A DNA stretch of 64,000 nt from Cytophagales bacterium (GCA_013298125.1 JAAFJP010000001.1:186001-250000); one strand, 5' to 3'; numbered from the stretch's first letter, positions 1-8,948 are shown. Numbers and translations: made by a program. Notes: a model not told the origin generated them from the letters alone.

Positions 1-349
1 CTTCGGAACTTGTAATATTCCCAATTGTTAGATTTGGACTAAGCCCACTGCTGAAACTTCCCGAAGTAACTTGAACCGTATAATCCGTTCCATAAACAAA
101 ACTCTGGATATTAGGAATGGAAACATTGATGGGACTCGAAGTAGCACTGGCAGTATTGATTATGGTTGTCCCTTTTCTGAGAGTAACAGTATAGGTTGTC
201 CCAGTAACAAACCCCGTAGTAACAAAAGGAACTGTAATATTATTCCCTGCACAGTAGTTAGTCGAGGAAAGCGAACTAAGGGTAATTGTCTGTGAAAAAA
301 CGTGTTCTGAAACGAACAAAAAGATAATAGCGAGTAAAAATTTTTTCAT
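1..349 (-). CDS. Secreted Ig-like/adhesin-type protein, 5' part only (runs off left edge)
   Basis: An open frame reads leftward from an ATG at 349-347 and stays open to base 1, so only about 116 N-terminal residues are visible. It begins with a clear signal peptide (MKKFLLAIIFLFVSEHVFSQ) followed by a Ser/Thr-rich beta-type domain with a conserved Cys-Ala-Gly start (NYCAGNNITVPF). This domain resembles the one at about residues 345-435 of the 505-residue secreted protein at 21211-22728 (GFCRANAFNIPF, then the xIxxxIPNI pattern). Both therefore look like members of one cell-surface protein group. Function unknown; surface adhesion or a T9SS cargo role is inferred only from domain type. The C-terminus is outside the window. 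Confidence 0.75.
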   Translation of the reverse strand, partial: MKKFLLAIIFLFVSEHVFSQTITLSSLSSTNYCAGNNITVPFVTTGFVTGTTYTVTLRKGTTIINTASATSSPINVSIPNIQSFVYGTDYTVQVTSGSFSSGLSPNLTIGNITSSE

Positions 350-590
350 GGGATATGAATTTATAGATTATGGAATAGTAATTTATACTCAAATTAATCA
401 ATTCTTTTTGATGATACAACCCTCATTCTGCAAACGGTAAAAAACAAGGCTAAATCAAGCAATTTAAAGCACTTAGACTTTGTTTACGGTACTTTCCTAA
501 GTTTTTATACCCCAAAAAACAGAAAATAAGCCTCCTCGTTTGCCATATAATTTTAAAGAATAATTTTACATAAAAAATAACAAAATCACC

Positions 591-1148
591 ATGGGAACAA
601 CACTACAATATCAATTAGAGAATTTTTATGAAGTGAACGGCTACGGAGAAGAAGGAGGAATCAATAATAAATGGATTTGGTTGAAATTTAAGTATTTTTC
701 ATTACCAATTCCCAATGTAAAAGGACGGCGAGAAAATGTTTGGCGACATGATATGCTACATATTCTCTTGGACTATCCGCCCACATGGAGAGGAGAAGGT
801 CAAGTGGCAGGTTGGGTTTTGGGATCTGGTGGTTGGGGAAAGTTTTATGTAGCTTGGCTTTTTTGTTTATCAATCTTTGCTGTTGGGTTTGTTTTCTTTC
901 CAAAATCTACTTTCGAGGGATTCGTCAGAGGTCGAAATACGTTGAGTCCGTATCTGTTGGGTATAGAAAAAGAAAAATTATTTACAGCTGATATAGAAAT
1001 TTTGAAAAAAGATTTTTTGTTCGATAAACCCAATTTTGAAGAAAAACCGATTGATAAAATACTTTTCGCAGCTTGGATATTAGTAACAATACTTTGGTAT
1101 AGCCTCCCAATTTTGGCACTAATCTTAGCCTATATTGCATTCAAGTAA
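591..1148 (+). CDS. Coq4-like protein with HDxxH-x11-E metal motif
   Basis: A 185-residue protein. It carries H53-D54-x2-H57 followed by E69 exactly 11 residues later, which is the HDxxHx11E zinc motif characteristic of the Coq4 family (ubiquinone biosynthesis in eukaryotes and proteobacteria). Hydrophobic segments occur at about residues 85-103 and 160-183, so unlike typical soluble Coq4 it seems to have membrane segments. Bacteroidota normally make menaquinone, so a role in ubiquinone synthesis is unlikely and the substrate is unknown. It stands alone between a secreted-protein gene and a LytTR gene. Family assignment rests on the spaced motif and a local hydrophobic context; I could not run a profile search. 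Confidence 0.5.
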   Translation: MGTTLQYQLENFYEVNGYGEEGGINNKWIWLKFKYFSLPIPNVKGRRENVWRHDMLHILLDYPPTWRGEGQVAGWVLGSGGWGKFYVAWLFCLSIFAVGFVFFPKSTFEGFVRGRNTLSPYLLGIEKEKLFTADIEILKKDFLFDKPNFEEKPIDKILFAAWILVTILWYSLPILALILAYIAFK

Positions 1149-1238
1149 AAATAACTGATTTTATAACCTATTTTGTTACGAAAAATTTTATACTTGCGAC
1201 TAATAGGCAGTGACTTGATAGCGTTCAAAAAGTCACAG

Positions 1239-1283
1239 CGTAAAAATACGGATTTTTTACCATTAGGTAATTTTACGCTAAAA
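1239..1283 (+). promoter_or_regulatory. Bipartite AT-rich element shared with the region upstream of the gene at 53586
   Basis: Two blocks, CGTAAAAATACG (1239-1250) and the 22 bases at 1262-1283 (starting ATTAGGTAATTTTAC), reappear at 53494-53505 and 53511-53532 with one mismatch in each block. The element ends 79 bases before the LytTR start codon and contains the inverted pair GCGTAAAA/TTTTACGC. A binding site for a transcription factor, possibly the LytTR protein itself, is an inference. Confidence 0.4.
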
Positions 1284-1362
1284 TGAGACATTTATGCTTA
1301 GTTACTTTGTATCGTTAAAACGAACGGAACAGCCCGTAACCCGTCTTATCTCTAAATAAAAT

Positions 1363-1752
1363 ATGAACGCATCAGTACAAAGTTTTTCTTATCCAACCGC
1401 CAATTTTAGAACCAATTTTCATCCCGTTATTTACACGGATAGAATGAAAACTTCCATCGTAATCAAAGATGTGATGATGTTGGAAGGCGAAGGAAATTAT
1501 ACTCATATTCATTTGAGTAATGGAAAGAAGATTTTATTATCAAAGACTTTAAAAGAATTTTGCGATACATTCAGTCAGTATGATTTTGCAAGAATCAGAA
1601 AGTCTTACCTCATTAACCTTAATTTTTTGAAAGAAGTAGATTTGTTGGGTGATGTGTCGGTAACGATGAAATCTGGACAAAAAATCGAAATTTCGAGACG
1701 AAGAAAAAATGCTTTTCAACAACAATTAAAGAGCTTTAAACAGAAGAATTAA
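1363..1752 (+). CDS. Single-domain LytTR DNA-binding regulator
   Basis: 129 residues. From about residue 30 to 125 the protein is a LytTR DNA-binding domain: the LEGEGNYTHIHLSNG strand region, RKSYLINL, and the C-terminal basic IEISRRRK block are typical. There is no receiver domain; the first 25 residues are unrelated and short. Such receiver-less LytTR proteins are common in Cytophagales. A paralog lies at 13377-13697 (both contain the ISRRRK ending and RI-K-YL-N pattern) and is also close to genes for large secreted proteins. An intrinsic terminator follows directly. A conserved element upstream at 1239-1283 may be its operator. Confidence 0.85.
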   Translation: MNASVQSFSYPTANFRTNFHPVIYTDRMKTSIVIKDVMMLEGEGNYTHIHLSNGKKILLSKTLKEFCDTFSQYDFARIRKSYLINLNFLKEVDLLGDVSVTMKSGQKIEISRRRKNAFQQQLKSFKQKN

Positions 1753-1753
1753 T

Positions 1754-1801
1754 AAAAAGCCTTTACCTTTTTAAGGGGTTTTGAAGGTACTGGCTTTTTT
1801 T
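1754..1801 (+). terminator. Intrinsic terminator after the LytTR gene
   Basis: Two-part stem: AAAAAGCC pairs with GGCTTTTT, and TACCTT pairs with AAGGTA inside, followed by a T run. It begins two bases after the stop codon. Confidence 0.75.
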
Positions 1802-1979
1802 AAAGATAAACTATTTTAGTGGTTAGGTGAATAGCAGACAGTTTCCTGAATTTTTCGGGGAACTGTTTTTTTTGCAACCACATAGAGTGCATAGGTTACA
1901 GAGGAAAATTATATGAGTCCATTTTTTACTTGAACATTTTAAGCGGTACGCTGCCCGATTGAACATTGAAAATCACTTT

Positions 1980-2912
1980 TTATTTCTTTAAATATCTCTC
2001 TCTCATCAGTTTCATCATATACACATTAATTTCCCATTGATTCGCAAGCGGCATTTGGGTATATGGCAACGTTGGCAGATAGCTTGGAGGTCCAAATTCT
2101 GTTAGCATCGTGAGCGGCTCGCCCGCCTTCATTTTCATTTCTACTACTCTGTCCCACCAACCTAAGTGTGCCTTCACGGCGTTTGCCCATTCAGGGGCTC
2201 TTGGGTCATTCACTTGCGGACCTTCTTCGTGACCTATGCGTGTATGTATGTGTCCCGTTCGTTCGAGGGCAGCCTGGACTACTTCGGGTTGATCGCTCAA
2301 AAGTGATTCGTGGACATTACACCAATGCGAAATATCCAACGTCAATCGTAAATCAGGATTTTTATCCATAAAATTTTTGGCGATATGACCTGCAAAAAGC
2401 ATTCGCCCACGGTGCGTTTCGTGGTAAATCGGAATGCCCGTTTTTTTATTTACTTCGGTTGTAAGGTTGATGAAAAGTTTATTTTCTTCGTATGTAAAAT
2501 AGTCCTTTCCGCTGTGGCAATTGATGTATGTAGGCTTTTGAATCGTCTGGGAAGTGGCTTCTAAAAGGTTTTTCTTGAAATTCTCTAAATTTTTAGCAGC
2601 ATCTCTGTTAGAATCACCTACCAAAAAACCTACTTCTAATTGATGCTTTTTCAAGGCAGCAAATAAATCATCCTGTCCTTGTTTTGATGAATTCCACCAA
2701 ACTTCAATACCTTCATACCCCTCACTTTTTGCCTTCGCACAGAACGCATCCATACTCCCTGAAAACCCCCAATTGGTGGCAAATATTTTTAAGGAAAACC
2801 CTGCGGTAGGTTCAAAATTTAAAGGATTTTGTAGGGTTAAATTTTCCATTGATGTAATGAGTCCTACGCTTGCGAGGGTTGTGGTTTTACTCATAAAATT
2901 TCTTCTGTTCAT
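1980..2912 (-). CDS. Secreted sugar phosphate isomerase/epimerase-like TIM-barrel protein
   Basis: 310 residues. The start (MNRRNFMSKTTTLASVGL) resembles a Tat-type leader with the RRNF motif, as in many Bacteroidota periplasmic TIM-barrel proteins. The remainder matches the xylose isomerase-like superfamily (AP endonuclease family 2 fold): GYEGIEVWW near residue 65, YINCHSGKDYF, a metal-site type stretch ISHWCNVHES, and TEFGPPSY near the C-terminus. These proteins usually act on sugars or inositol derivatives; the exact substrate cannot be read from sequence. A second protein of the same superfamily is at 11809-12672. Monocistronic. Confidence 0.75.
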   Translation of the reverse strand: MNRRNFMSKTTTLASVGLITSMENLTLQNPLNFEPTAGFSLKIFATNWGFSGSMDAFCAKAKSEGYEGIEVWWNSSKQGQDDLFAALKKHQLEVGFLVGDSNRDAAKNLENFKKNLLEATSQTIQKPTYINCHSGKDYFTYEENKLFINLTTEVNKKTGIPIYHETHRGRMLFAGHIAKNFMDKNPDLRLTLDISHWCNVHESLLSDQPEVVQAALERTGHIHTRIGHEEGPQVNDPRAPEWANAVKAHLGWWDRVVEMKMKAGEPLTMLTEFGPPSYLPTLPYTQMPLANQWEINVYMMKLMRERYLKK

Positions 2913-3249
2913 GGGATTGTCTTAAATTTTTATACAATTTAGAATTTATTTCTAAAATCTCTGTACGTTATTATAGACTGCGACATAACTTATCGGAATT
3001 AGATTTGCCAACTTTTTTGAAAGTTGGCAAATCTTGGTACATTTATTCCTCTATAAATTCTAATATGTTTTATTGTTCTCTATGACATTTGGGAGGATTT
3101 TTTTTATCTTACAAAAAAAACTTCTTGATAAAATTTTGCCAAAAATGGTTAAATTTCGACAAAATGGCACTTTTTTGCACATTTTATTTTGAAATATAAG
3201 TCATTATTTCCGAAAAATCGCTTTGGCTTAGATATTGAAGAATATACAT
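2913..3249. other. Intergenic region, AT-rich, no gene seen
   Basis: This stretch lies between divergent genes and must hold the promoters of the TIM-barrel gene (minus) and of clpB (plus). A short inverted pair around AACTTTTTTGAAAGTT (3010-3025) is visible. I see no open frame worth calling. A palindromic repeat follows at 3250. Confidence 0.5.
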
Positions 3250-3328
3250 AGCCCCCTAACCCCCAGAGGGGGAATTGTTCTACGAATGGATGTAGTACAA
3301 AGTTCCCCCTTTTGGGGGTTAGGGGGCT
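3250..3328. repeat. REP-like long palindrome in front of clpB
   Basis: The outer arms are AGCCCCCTAACCCCC and GGGGGTTAGGGGGCT, exact reverse complements. Each arm folds further into its own hairpin (CCCCCagaGGGGG, CCCCCttttGGGGG), and the centre holds a further near-match, TTGTTCTAC/GTAGTACAA. The element ends five bases before the clpB ATG and is translated in frame with clpB, which makes the longest open frame start falsely early. It may shape the clpB leader mRNA. Confidence 0.8.
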
Positions 3329-3333
3329 TCGTT

Positions 3334-5934
3334 ATGAAATACACAACTAAAACCCAAGAGGTAATTCAGCAAGCCGCTTCAATTGCCTCAGCCAATGGTC
3401 AGCAAGCCATCGAAACGGGGCATTTGCTCAAAGCCATCATCGAAGAAGAACCCAACACCGCCCAGTTTTTGATGAAAAAATTGGGGGTTAATCAATCGGT
3501 TTTTATCCCAAAATTAGAAGATATCGTAAACGGCTATCCCAAAGTTTCGGGCGGTGGGCAACCCTACCTTGCCAATGATGCTCATACCGCTATGACCAAA
3601 GCCGAAAGCCTGATGAAGGAATTTTCGGATGAATATATTTCCGTTGAATTATTGATATTAGCCCTTTCTTTGGGTAAAGATTCAGTCGCTAATTTATTGA
3701 AAGACAACGGATTTAAAGAAAAAACTGTTAAAGAAGCCATCAAAGAATTAAGAGGAAACACAACCGTGAAAGATCAAAACGCAGAAGCGACTTATCGTTC
3801 CTTGGAACGCTACGCCATCAACTTAAACGAACGTGCCAAAACTGGGAAAATAGACCCCGTGATTGGTCGTGATGAAGAAATCAGAAGAGTCTTACAAATT
3901 CTGTCTCGTAGAACCAAAAATAATCCAATGTTAGTCGGTGAGCCAGGGGTCGGGAAAACCGCCATTGTGGAAGGACTTGCTCAGAGAATTGTGCAAGGAG
4001 ATGTTCCCGAAAACCTAAAATCTAAAACTATTTACACCTTAGATTTAGGACTTTTGATTGCGGGAGCAAAATATAAAGGTGAATTTGAGGAACGCTTAAA
4101 GGCTGTCATTAAGGAAGTTACGGATTCGGATGGCGATATTGTTTTATTCATCGACGAAATCCATACGCTCATAGGTGCGGGCGGAGGCGAGTCTGCGATG
4201 GATGCTGCCAATCTGTTGAAACCCGCTTTGGCTCGTGGAGAATTGCACGCCATCGGAGCAACGACTTTGAAGGAATACCAAAAATATATCGAAAAAGATA
4301 AGGCTCTTGAAAGACGTTTTCAGATGGTCATTGTGGATGAACCTGACGAAACCGATGCGATTTCGATTTTGAGAGGGATTAAAGAAAAATACGAATTGCA
4401 TCATGGGGTGCGTATTCAGGATGATGCTGTGATTGCGGCAGTTCAATTGTCAAGTCGTTATATATCAGACCGTTATCTACCCGACAAAGCTATTGATTTG
4501 ATGGATGAAGCCTCCGCTAAAATGCGAATGGAGATAGATTCCGTTCCAGAAGAAATTGATGATTTACAAAGAAAAATCATGCAATTGGAGATTGAACGTG
4601 AGGCAATTCGTAGAGAAAATAATGTAGAACGTGAGAATATTATCAGTCGTGAATTGGCTGAATTGACCGATAAAAAAACTGATTTAATGGCAAAATGGCA
4701 AGCCGAAAAAGACGTTCTGGACGGTGTACGCAAGGAAAAGGAGAATATTGACCGCCTAAAATTAGAAGCTGAACAAGCCGAACGCTCGGGCGATTATGGA
4801 AAGGTTGCTGAGATACGTTACGGAAAATTGGTGGAGGCAGAAGCCAAATTAGCTCAAGCCCAAAAATCAACGGCGGAACATCAAGAGTCCACCATGTTAC
4901 AAGAAGAAGTAACGGCTGAAAATATCGCTGAAATCGTAGCAAAATGGACGGGAGTTCCAGTCTCAAAAATGATGCGAGCCGAACAAGAAAAACTCCTGCA
5001 CATGGAGTATGAATTGGGCTTGCGAGTAGCTGGACAGGCAGAAGCCATCGAAGCAATTTCGGATGCAGTTCGTCGCTCACGGGCGGGTATGCAAGACCCA
5101 AAACGCCCCATTGGCTCGTTTATTTTCTTAGGAACAACGGGCGTAGGTAAGACAGAATTAGCAAAAGCCTTGGCGGATTATCTGTTTAACGATGAAAATG
5201 CGATGGTCAGAATTGATATGTCTGAATACCAAGAACGCCATGCCGTCAGTCGTATGATTGGCTCGCCTCCTGGCTACGTGGGTTATGACGAAGGCGGACA
5301 ATTGACCGAGGCAGTTCGTAGAAAACCGTATTCAGTAATTCTCTTGGACGAAATCGAAAAAGCCCACCCAGACGTTTGGAATATACTTTTACAGGTTTTG
5401 GATGATGGTCGTTTGACAGATAACAAAGGTCGGATTGCGAATTTCAAGAACACCATTATCATTATGACTTCCAACATCGGTAGTCACATTATCCAAGAAA
5501 AAATGGGCGAAATGGAAGGTTGGAACAATCATATCGTGATGGAAAAAGCGAAAGAAGAAGTGATGGTTTTATTGAAGCAAGTGGTTCGTCCAGAGTTTTT
5601 GAATCGGGTGGATGAAATTGTGATGTTTGAACCATTGTCGAAGGAAAATTTACGACAAATTGTACAAATACAATTCCGTCAAATTCAAGACCGTTTGAAA
5701 GAACAGGGCATATTGTTGGAAGCAACCGAAGAAGCCCTTATGCACATAGCCGAAGAAGGCTACGAACCCACGATGGGAGCAAGACCCCTGAAACGAGTGA
5801 TGCAGAAACGGATTTTGAACGAATTATCGAAACAGATTCTCGGAAATTATATCACCAAAGATTCGGTGGTAATGATGGAGTTGGGGGATGATGGTAATTT
5901 GAGGTTTGAGAATTTGAAGGTGGATATTTCTTAA
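3334..5934 (+). CDS. clpB: Chaperone ClpB (AAA+ disaggregase)
   Basis: 866 residues from the ATG at 3334, the usual ClpB length and N-terminus ([15 protein letters not shown]). An in-frame ATG at 3235 exists but would translate the palindromic repeat, so it is rejected. Order: Clp N-terminal repeat domain (1-145), first AAA+ module with Walker A GEPGVGKT at 202-209, the ClpB coiled-coil middle domain around 400-525 (which separates ClpB from ClpA/ClpC), second AAA+ module with Walker A GTTGVGKT at 600-607, and the C-terminal D2 small domain. ClpB works with DnaK to resolubilise aggregated proteins after heat or other stress. Monocistronic, with its own terminator. Confidence 0.97.
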   Translation: MKYTTKTQEVIQQAASIASANGQQAIETGHLLKAIIEEEPNTAQFLMKKLGVNQSVFIPKLEDIVNGYPKVSGGGQPYLANDAHTAMTKAESLMKEFSDEYISVELLILALSLGKDSVANLLKDNGFKEKTVKEAIKELRGNTTVKDQNAEATYRSLERYAINLNERAKTGKIDPVIGRDEEIRRVLQILSRRTKNNPMLVGEPGVGKTAIVEGLAQRIVQGDVPENLKSKTIYTLDLGLLIAGAKYKGEFEERLKAVIKEVTDSDGDIVLFIDEIHTLIGAGGGESAMDAANLLKPALARGELHAIGATTLKEYQKYIEKDKALERRFQMVIVDEPDETDAISILRGIKEKYELHHGVRIQDDAVIAAVQLSSRYISDRYLPDKAIDLMDEASAKMRMEIDSVPEEIDDLQRKIMQLEIEREAIRRENNVERENIISRELAELTDKKTDLMAKWQAEKDVLDGVRKEKENIDRLKLEAEQAERSGDYGKVAEIRYGKLVEAEAKLAQAQKSTAEHQESTMLQEEVTAENIAEIVAKWTGVPVSKMMRAEQEKLLHMEYELGLRVAGQAEAIEAISDAVRRSRAGMQDPKRPIGSFIFLGTTGVGKTELAKALADYLFNDENAMVRIDMSEYQERHAVSRMIGSPPGYVGYDEGGQLTEAVRRKPYSVILLDEIEKAHPDVWNILLQVLDDGRLTDNKGRIANFKNTIIIMTSNIGSHIIQEKMGEMEGWNNHIVMEKAKEEVMVLLKQVVRPEFLNRVDEIVMFEPLSKENLRQIVQIQFRQIQDRLKEQGILLEATEEALMHIAEEGYEPTMGARPLKRVMQKRILNELSKQILGNYITKDSVVMMELGDDGNLRFENLKVDIS

Positions 5935-5956
5935 AATGAGGAAATTTCCATTTGTT

Positions 5957-5988
5957 AAAAGCTAATCTGGAAACGGGTTAGCTTTTTT
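5957..5988 (+). terminator. Intrinsic terminator after clpB
   Basis: AAAAGCTAA pairs with TTAGCTTTT across a 12-base loop, followed by further T residues, 22 bases after the stop codon. Confidence 0.75.
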
Positions 5989-6089
5989 GTTAAGTTTGTT
6001 GTAAAATTGAAATAATATTACTGCAAGAAAAAATAATATAAAATATACGATATGATTTTCCTGAATCTTGTAAAAAAAAATATTGACAA

Positions 6090-6875
6090 ATGACTTGGCT
6101 AACCAATAAAAAAATCGTCATCATCGGTGGCACTACGGGCTTGGGGCTTTCTGCTGCAAAAGCATTTATTGACAACGGTGCAAAAGTCATTATAGTAGGC
6201 AGAAGTCTGGAAAGTTGCCAAAAAGCGGAGGCTGAATTAGGCGAAAATGCTAAGGCTTTTCAAGGTGATGCTTCACACGAAAATACAGCAAAAGAGGCTA
6301 TTGAGCTTTGCATCGGCACTTTTGAAGATTTTGACGGACTCTATCACGTGGCAGGTGGCTCAGGCAGACGTATGGGCGACGGACCTTTGCATGACATCAC
6401 GCTCGAAGGTTGGAATTTTACTTTCGAGTTGAACCTAACTTCGATGTTTCTTTCAAATCAAGCGGCGGTTCGTAAGTTTTTGGAATTGAAAAAGGCTGGT
6501 ACAATCTTGAATATGGGTTCGGTTTTGGGATATTCTCCTTCGCCCAAATATTTCACAACACACGCCTACGCAACCACCAAAGCCGCCATTATTGGCTTCA
6601 CAAAATCAACGGCGGCGTATTATGCCCCTCACAATATACGTATCAATGTGATTGCCCCTGCACTGGTAGAAACGCCCATGTCGCAACGAGCATCGGGTGA
6701 CGAAGTCATCATAAATTTTATCGAAACCAAACAACCCTTAGACGGTGGCAGAAACGGAAAACCCTCTGATTTAGACGGTGGAGCGGTTTATTTTATGTCG
6801 GACTATTCAAAATTTACGACTGGGCAGGTGCTGGCGGTTGATGGTGGATGGAGTCATACGGAGGGGCAGTATTAG
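6090..6875 (+). CDS. Short-chain dehydrogenase/reductase (SDR)
   Basis: 261 residues, the typical classical SDR size. The N-terminal nucleotide-binding motif is GGTTGLG (residues 13-19), the acidic/basic switch region reads VGRSLES, the catalytic serine lies in NMGSVLGYS, and the YxxxK catalytic pair is YATTK. The C-terminal segment GQVLAVDGGW is the usual SDR ending, typical of FabG-like oxidoreductases. Substrate unknown. The ROK-family sugar kinase that follows 117 bases later on the same strand hints at carbohydrate metabolism, but the intergenic region contains decayed repeats and co-transcription is uncertain. Confidence 0.9.
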   Translation: MTWLTNKKIVIIGGTTGLGLSAAKAFIDNGAKVIIVGRSLESCQKAEAELGENAKAFQGDASHENTAKEAIELCIGTFEDFDGLYHVAGGSGRRMGDGPLHDITLEGWNFTFELNLTSMFLSNQAAVRKFLELKKAGTILNMGSVLGYSPSPKYFTTHAYATTKAAIIGFTKSTAAYYAPHNIRINVIAPALVETPMSQRASGDEVIINFIETKQPLDGGRNGKPSDLDGGAVYFMSDYSKFTTGQVLAVDGGWSHTEGQY

Positions 6876-6985
6876 CTGTCGGTTTTCGGTGATGAGCAAT
6901 CGGCGATCATTTTTACCAAAAATTAATTACCAAAATCATATTCTTTACATTTTGCTGACAGCCGAAAGCTGACAGCCGAAAGCCA
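6873..6985. repeat. Decayed short repeats between the SDR and ROK genes
   Basis: The block GCTGACAGCCGAAAGC occurs with a partial second copy directly next to it (6953-6983), and an inverted, diverged form, AGCTGTCGGTTTTCGG, lies at 6873-6888. Together they form an imperfect hairpin between two genes. This looks like a degenerate REP-type element. Confidence 0.5.
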
Positions 6986-6992
6986 AAAACCA

Positions 6993-7889
6993 TTGAAAAA
7001 TATAATCGGCATTGACCTCGGCGGCACTTGGATAAAAGCCGTTTTGATGAATCCTTCGGGAGAAATTGTCTTCCAAGAATATCACCCAACCCATGACGAC
7101 GAATCGGGGACAAATAACTGGAAGAAAGCTATCTTCGACACGGTGCAAGAATTGAAGGCAAAAAGTGGCGATACGCCCATTGCTTCCATCGGTTTATCTG
7201 CCCCAGGACTTCCCAACGACAAAAATACCTGCATTGCCTATATGCCAGGGCGTTTGCAGGGTTTGGAGTTTTTTGATTGGTCGAAATATCTTGGGCAACC
7301 CGTCCACGTACTCAACGATGCCCAAGCCGCCACGATGGCAGAAGTACAATTCGGAGCAGCGAAAGGCATTAAAAATGCTATCTTGCTGACTTTGGGAACG
7401 GGCGTTGGCGGTGGTTTGGTTTTGAACGGGCAAATTTACCAAGGACTTTTTCAGAAAGCGGGGCATTTTGGGCATATTACCGTAGAAAATCAAGGCGAGC
7501 GAGATATTACCAATATCCCTGGCAGTTTAGAGGATGCCATCGGTAATTCGACCATCGAAAAACGCTCTTTTGGTAGATACAAAACCACTTACGAACTCAT
7601 CGAAGCCTATCACGCCCACGACCCTTTTGCTTCATGGCTCTGGTTAGATTCTGTCCGTAAATTAGCCATTGGAATAGCATCACTAACTAATAGTCTATCT
7701 CCCGAAATCGTCATTTTAGGGGGAGGAATTGCCCAAGCCGAAGAAGGGCTTTATAATACTTTGGCAGAATTTATGGAACTTTACGAGTGGCGACCAGGTG
7801 GACACGCTACACCAATCGTACAGGCTCATTTTGGCGACATGGCGGGAGCAATTGGGGCAGCGAGTTTTGCGTTGAGTAAAATCAGTTAG
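6993..7889 (+). CDS. ROK-family sugar kinase
   Basis: 298 residues, starting with TTG at 6993 (MKNIIGIDLGGTWIKAVL); no better ATG lies upstream in frame. The ATP-binding phosphate loop IGIDLGGTWIK, the sugar-binding LNDAQAA region with the catalytic Asp, the GTGVGGG loop, and the C-terminal adenosine motif IVILGGGIAQA define a ROK kinase, probably a glucokinase or a related hexose or amino-sugar kinase. The cysteine-rich zinc motif (CxCGxxGCxE) that normally follows the GHIxxE segment is absent; here the sequence is GHITVENQGERDI. A zinc-independent variant is therefore likely. Convergent with the gene at 7946. Confidence 0.85.
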   Translation: MKNIIGIDLGGTWIKAVLMNPSGEIVFQEYHPTHDDESGTNNWKKAIFDTVQELKAKSGDTPIASIGLSAPGLPNDKNTCIAYMPGRLQGLEFFDWSKYLGQPVHVLNDAQAATMAEVQFGAAKGIKNAILLTLGTGVGGGLVLNGQIYQGLFQKAGHFGHITVENQGERDITNIPGSLEDAIGNSTIEKRSFGRYKTTYELIEAYHAHDPFASWLWLDSVRKLAIGIASLTNSLSPEIVILGGGIAQAEEGLYNTLAEFMELYEWRPGGHATPIVQAHFGDMAGAIGAASFALSKIS

Positions 7890-7938
7890 TTGTTAGTTAT
7901 TTGGGAATTGTGTAAGCCAATTTCCAAATAACTAACAA
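7890..7938. terminator. Hairpin between convergent genes
   Basis: TTGTTAGTTATTTGG and CCAAATAACTAACAA are exact reverse complements around a 19-base centre. The hairpin lies between the stop codons of two convergent genes (7889 and 7946), so a bidirectional terminator is plausible, although the T run is short. Confidence 0.5.
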
Positions 7939-7945
7939 CCAGCCT

Positions 7946-8944
7946 TTAATATCTCCGAACTTTCAAAGACTGCAAACCGCCTTCAAATTTTAGGGTAATT
8001 CTCTTAGTCGATTTGTCATAATTTGGTGTTTCCCAATGACCATTTTTCTGAATGAATCCATCAAAATCTTTGTCATTCAAACCACCGTCAATGTCTATAC
8101 GACAACCTACCGACTCGGGAACATTAAATTTGATAGATGTTAGGCCCGATTCGATATTTACATCCAAATTATCAACTTTATCACCCAATTTTACGTCTGT
8201 TTCTGTTAATCCTGTTTTGATAGACAGATTTTTGACTTTGTATTCACTCAAATCGAAGTCAGCTTTACCTGCCCCAAATTCAAAATTCATATCCCAAAGT
8301 ACCGCAGGATTTAGTTTTAGGTTGATTTTATTGTCATTATCATCTCCCAAATCAATGTTATCCTTCTTTCCTCTTAAAGCAAAATCAAGCGTTGGGTTGG
8401 TAGAATCTCCCGTTTTTTTCAAGGAAATATTGCCAAAATCAAGCTTTGCTTCTGCCTCAACTAAATCTTTGGAAGTACCAGAGATTTCAAATTCAGCCGC
8501 CCCTCCCGAGAAGTTAAATGATGCACTTTTGATGGCAGCATTCATGGGTGAATTCAACTTTTGTTGAGAGCCTTTAAAACTGGTATCTCCGTCATCGTCA
8601 TTATTATCGTCATTGTCGTCACCATCTTTATTGTCGTCATTATCATCGTCATCATCATCCAAATCAATGTGAATGCCGTCTTTATCAAATGCTGTTTCTA
8701 CTTTTTCTTGACAACTTCTCACCAAAACCGTCGGAATAGCGATGCAGAGTAATACAATTGTAATGACCGTTGCGGAGTTACTGGTTTTACCCAACAATGC
8801 TACCAAACCAAGGTATATCAATAAGAGAGGCCACAAACGAGATATTTCGTGCCAATTAATGTTAAACCAACCCCATTCTTTTCCTAAGAACAAGATACCG
8901 AGTAAGATTAAAAATCCTCCCGTGAATAGACTTTTTGAGTTCAT
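7946..8944 (-). CDS. LiaI/LiaF-like membrane protein with acidic Asp/Asn tract
   Basis: 332 residues. The N-terminus has a LiaI-LiaF-type transmembrane unit (GGFLILLGILFLGKEWGW) with about three hydrophobic helices in residues 8-75. Next comes a striking low-complexity run of Asp, Asn, Gly and Lys at about residues 95-125, then a C-terminal beta-rich adhesin-like domain of the DUF4097/LiaF type (residues about 135-332). LiaF-type proteins take part in envelope stress sensing. It lies downstream of a PspC-domain gene on the same strand, 124 bases apart across a repeat, so the two probably act together. The acidic tract might bind cations; that is inference. Confidence 0.7.
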   Translation of the reverse strand: MNSKSLFTGGFLILLGILFLGKEWGWFNINWHEISRLWPLLLIYLGLVALLGKTSNSATVITIVLLCIAIPTVLVRSCQEKVETAFDKDGIHIDLDDDDDDNDDNKDGDDNDDNNDDDGDTSFKGSQQKLNSPMNAAIKSASFNFSGGAAEFEISGTSKDLVEAEAKLDFGNISLKKTGDSTNPTLDFALRGKKDNIDLGDDNDNKINLKLNPAVLWDMNFEFGAGKADFDLSEYKVKNLSIKTGLTETDVKLGDKVDNLDVNIESGLTSIKFNVPESVGCRIDIDGGLNDKDFDGFIQKNGHWETPNYDKSTKRITLKFEGGLQSLKVRRY

Positions 8945-8948
8945 ATTT

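Noticed and set aside
3235-3333. Longer ClpB N-terminus
   Set aside because: These 33 codons translate the palindromic repeat; the family N-terminus begins exactly at 3334.
4643-5101. 152-residue open frame antisense to clpB
   Set aside because: Shadow of the strongly coding clpB frame; no recognisable protein features and no separate promoter or ribosome site evident.
8052-8567. 171-residue open frame antisense to the LiaF-like gene
   Set aside because: Composition is that of a reverse shadow of the minus-strand gene; the minus frame has clear LiaF-like features.
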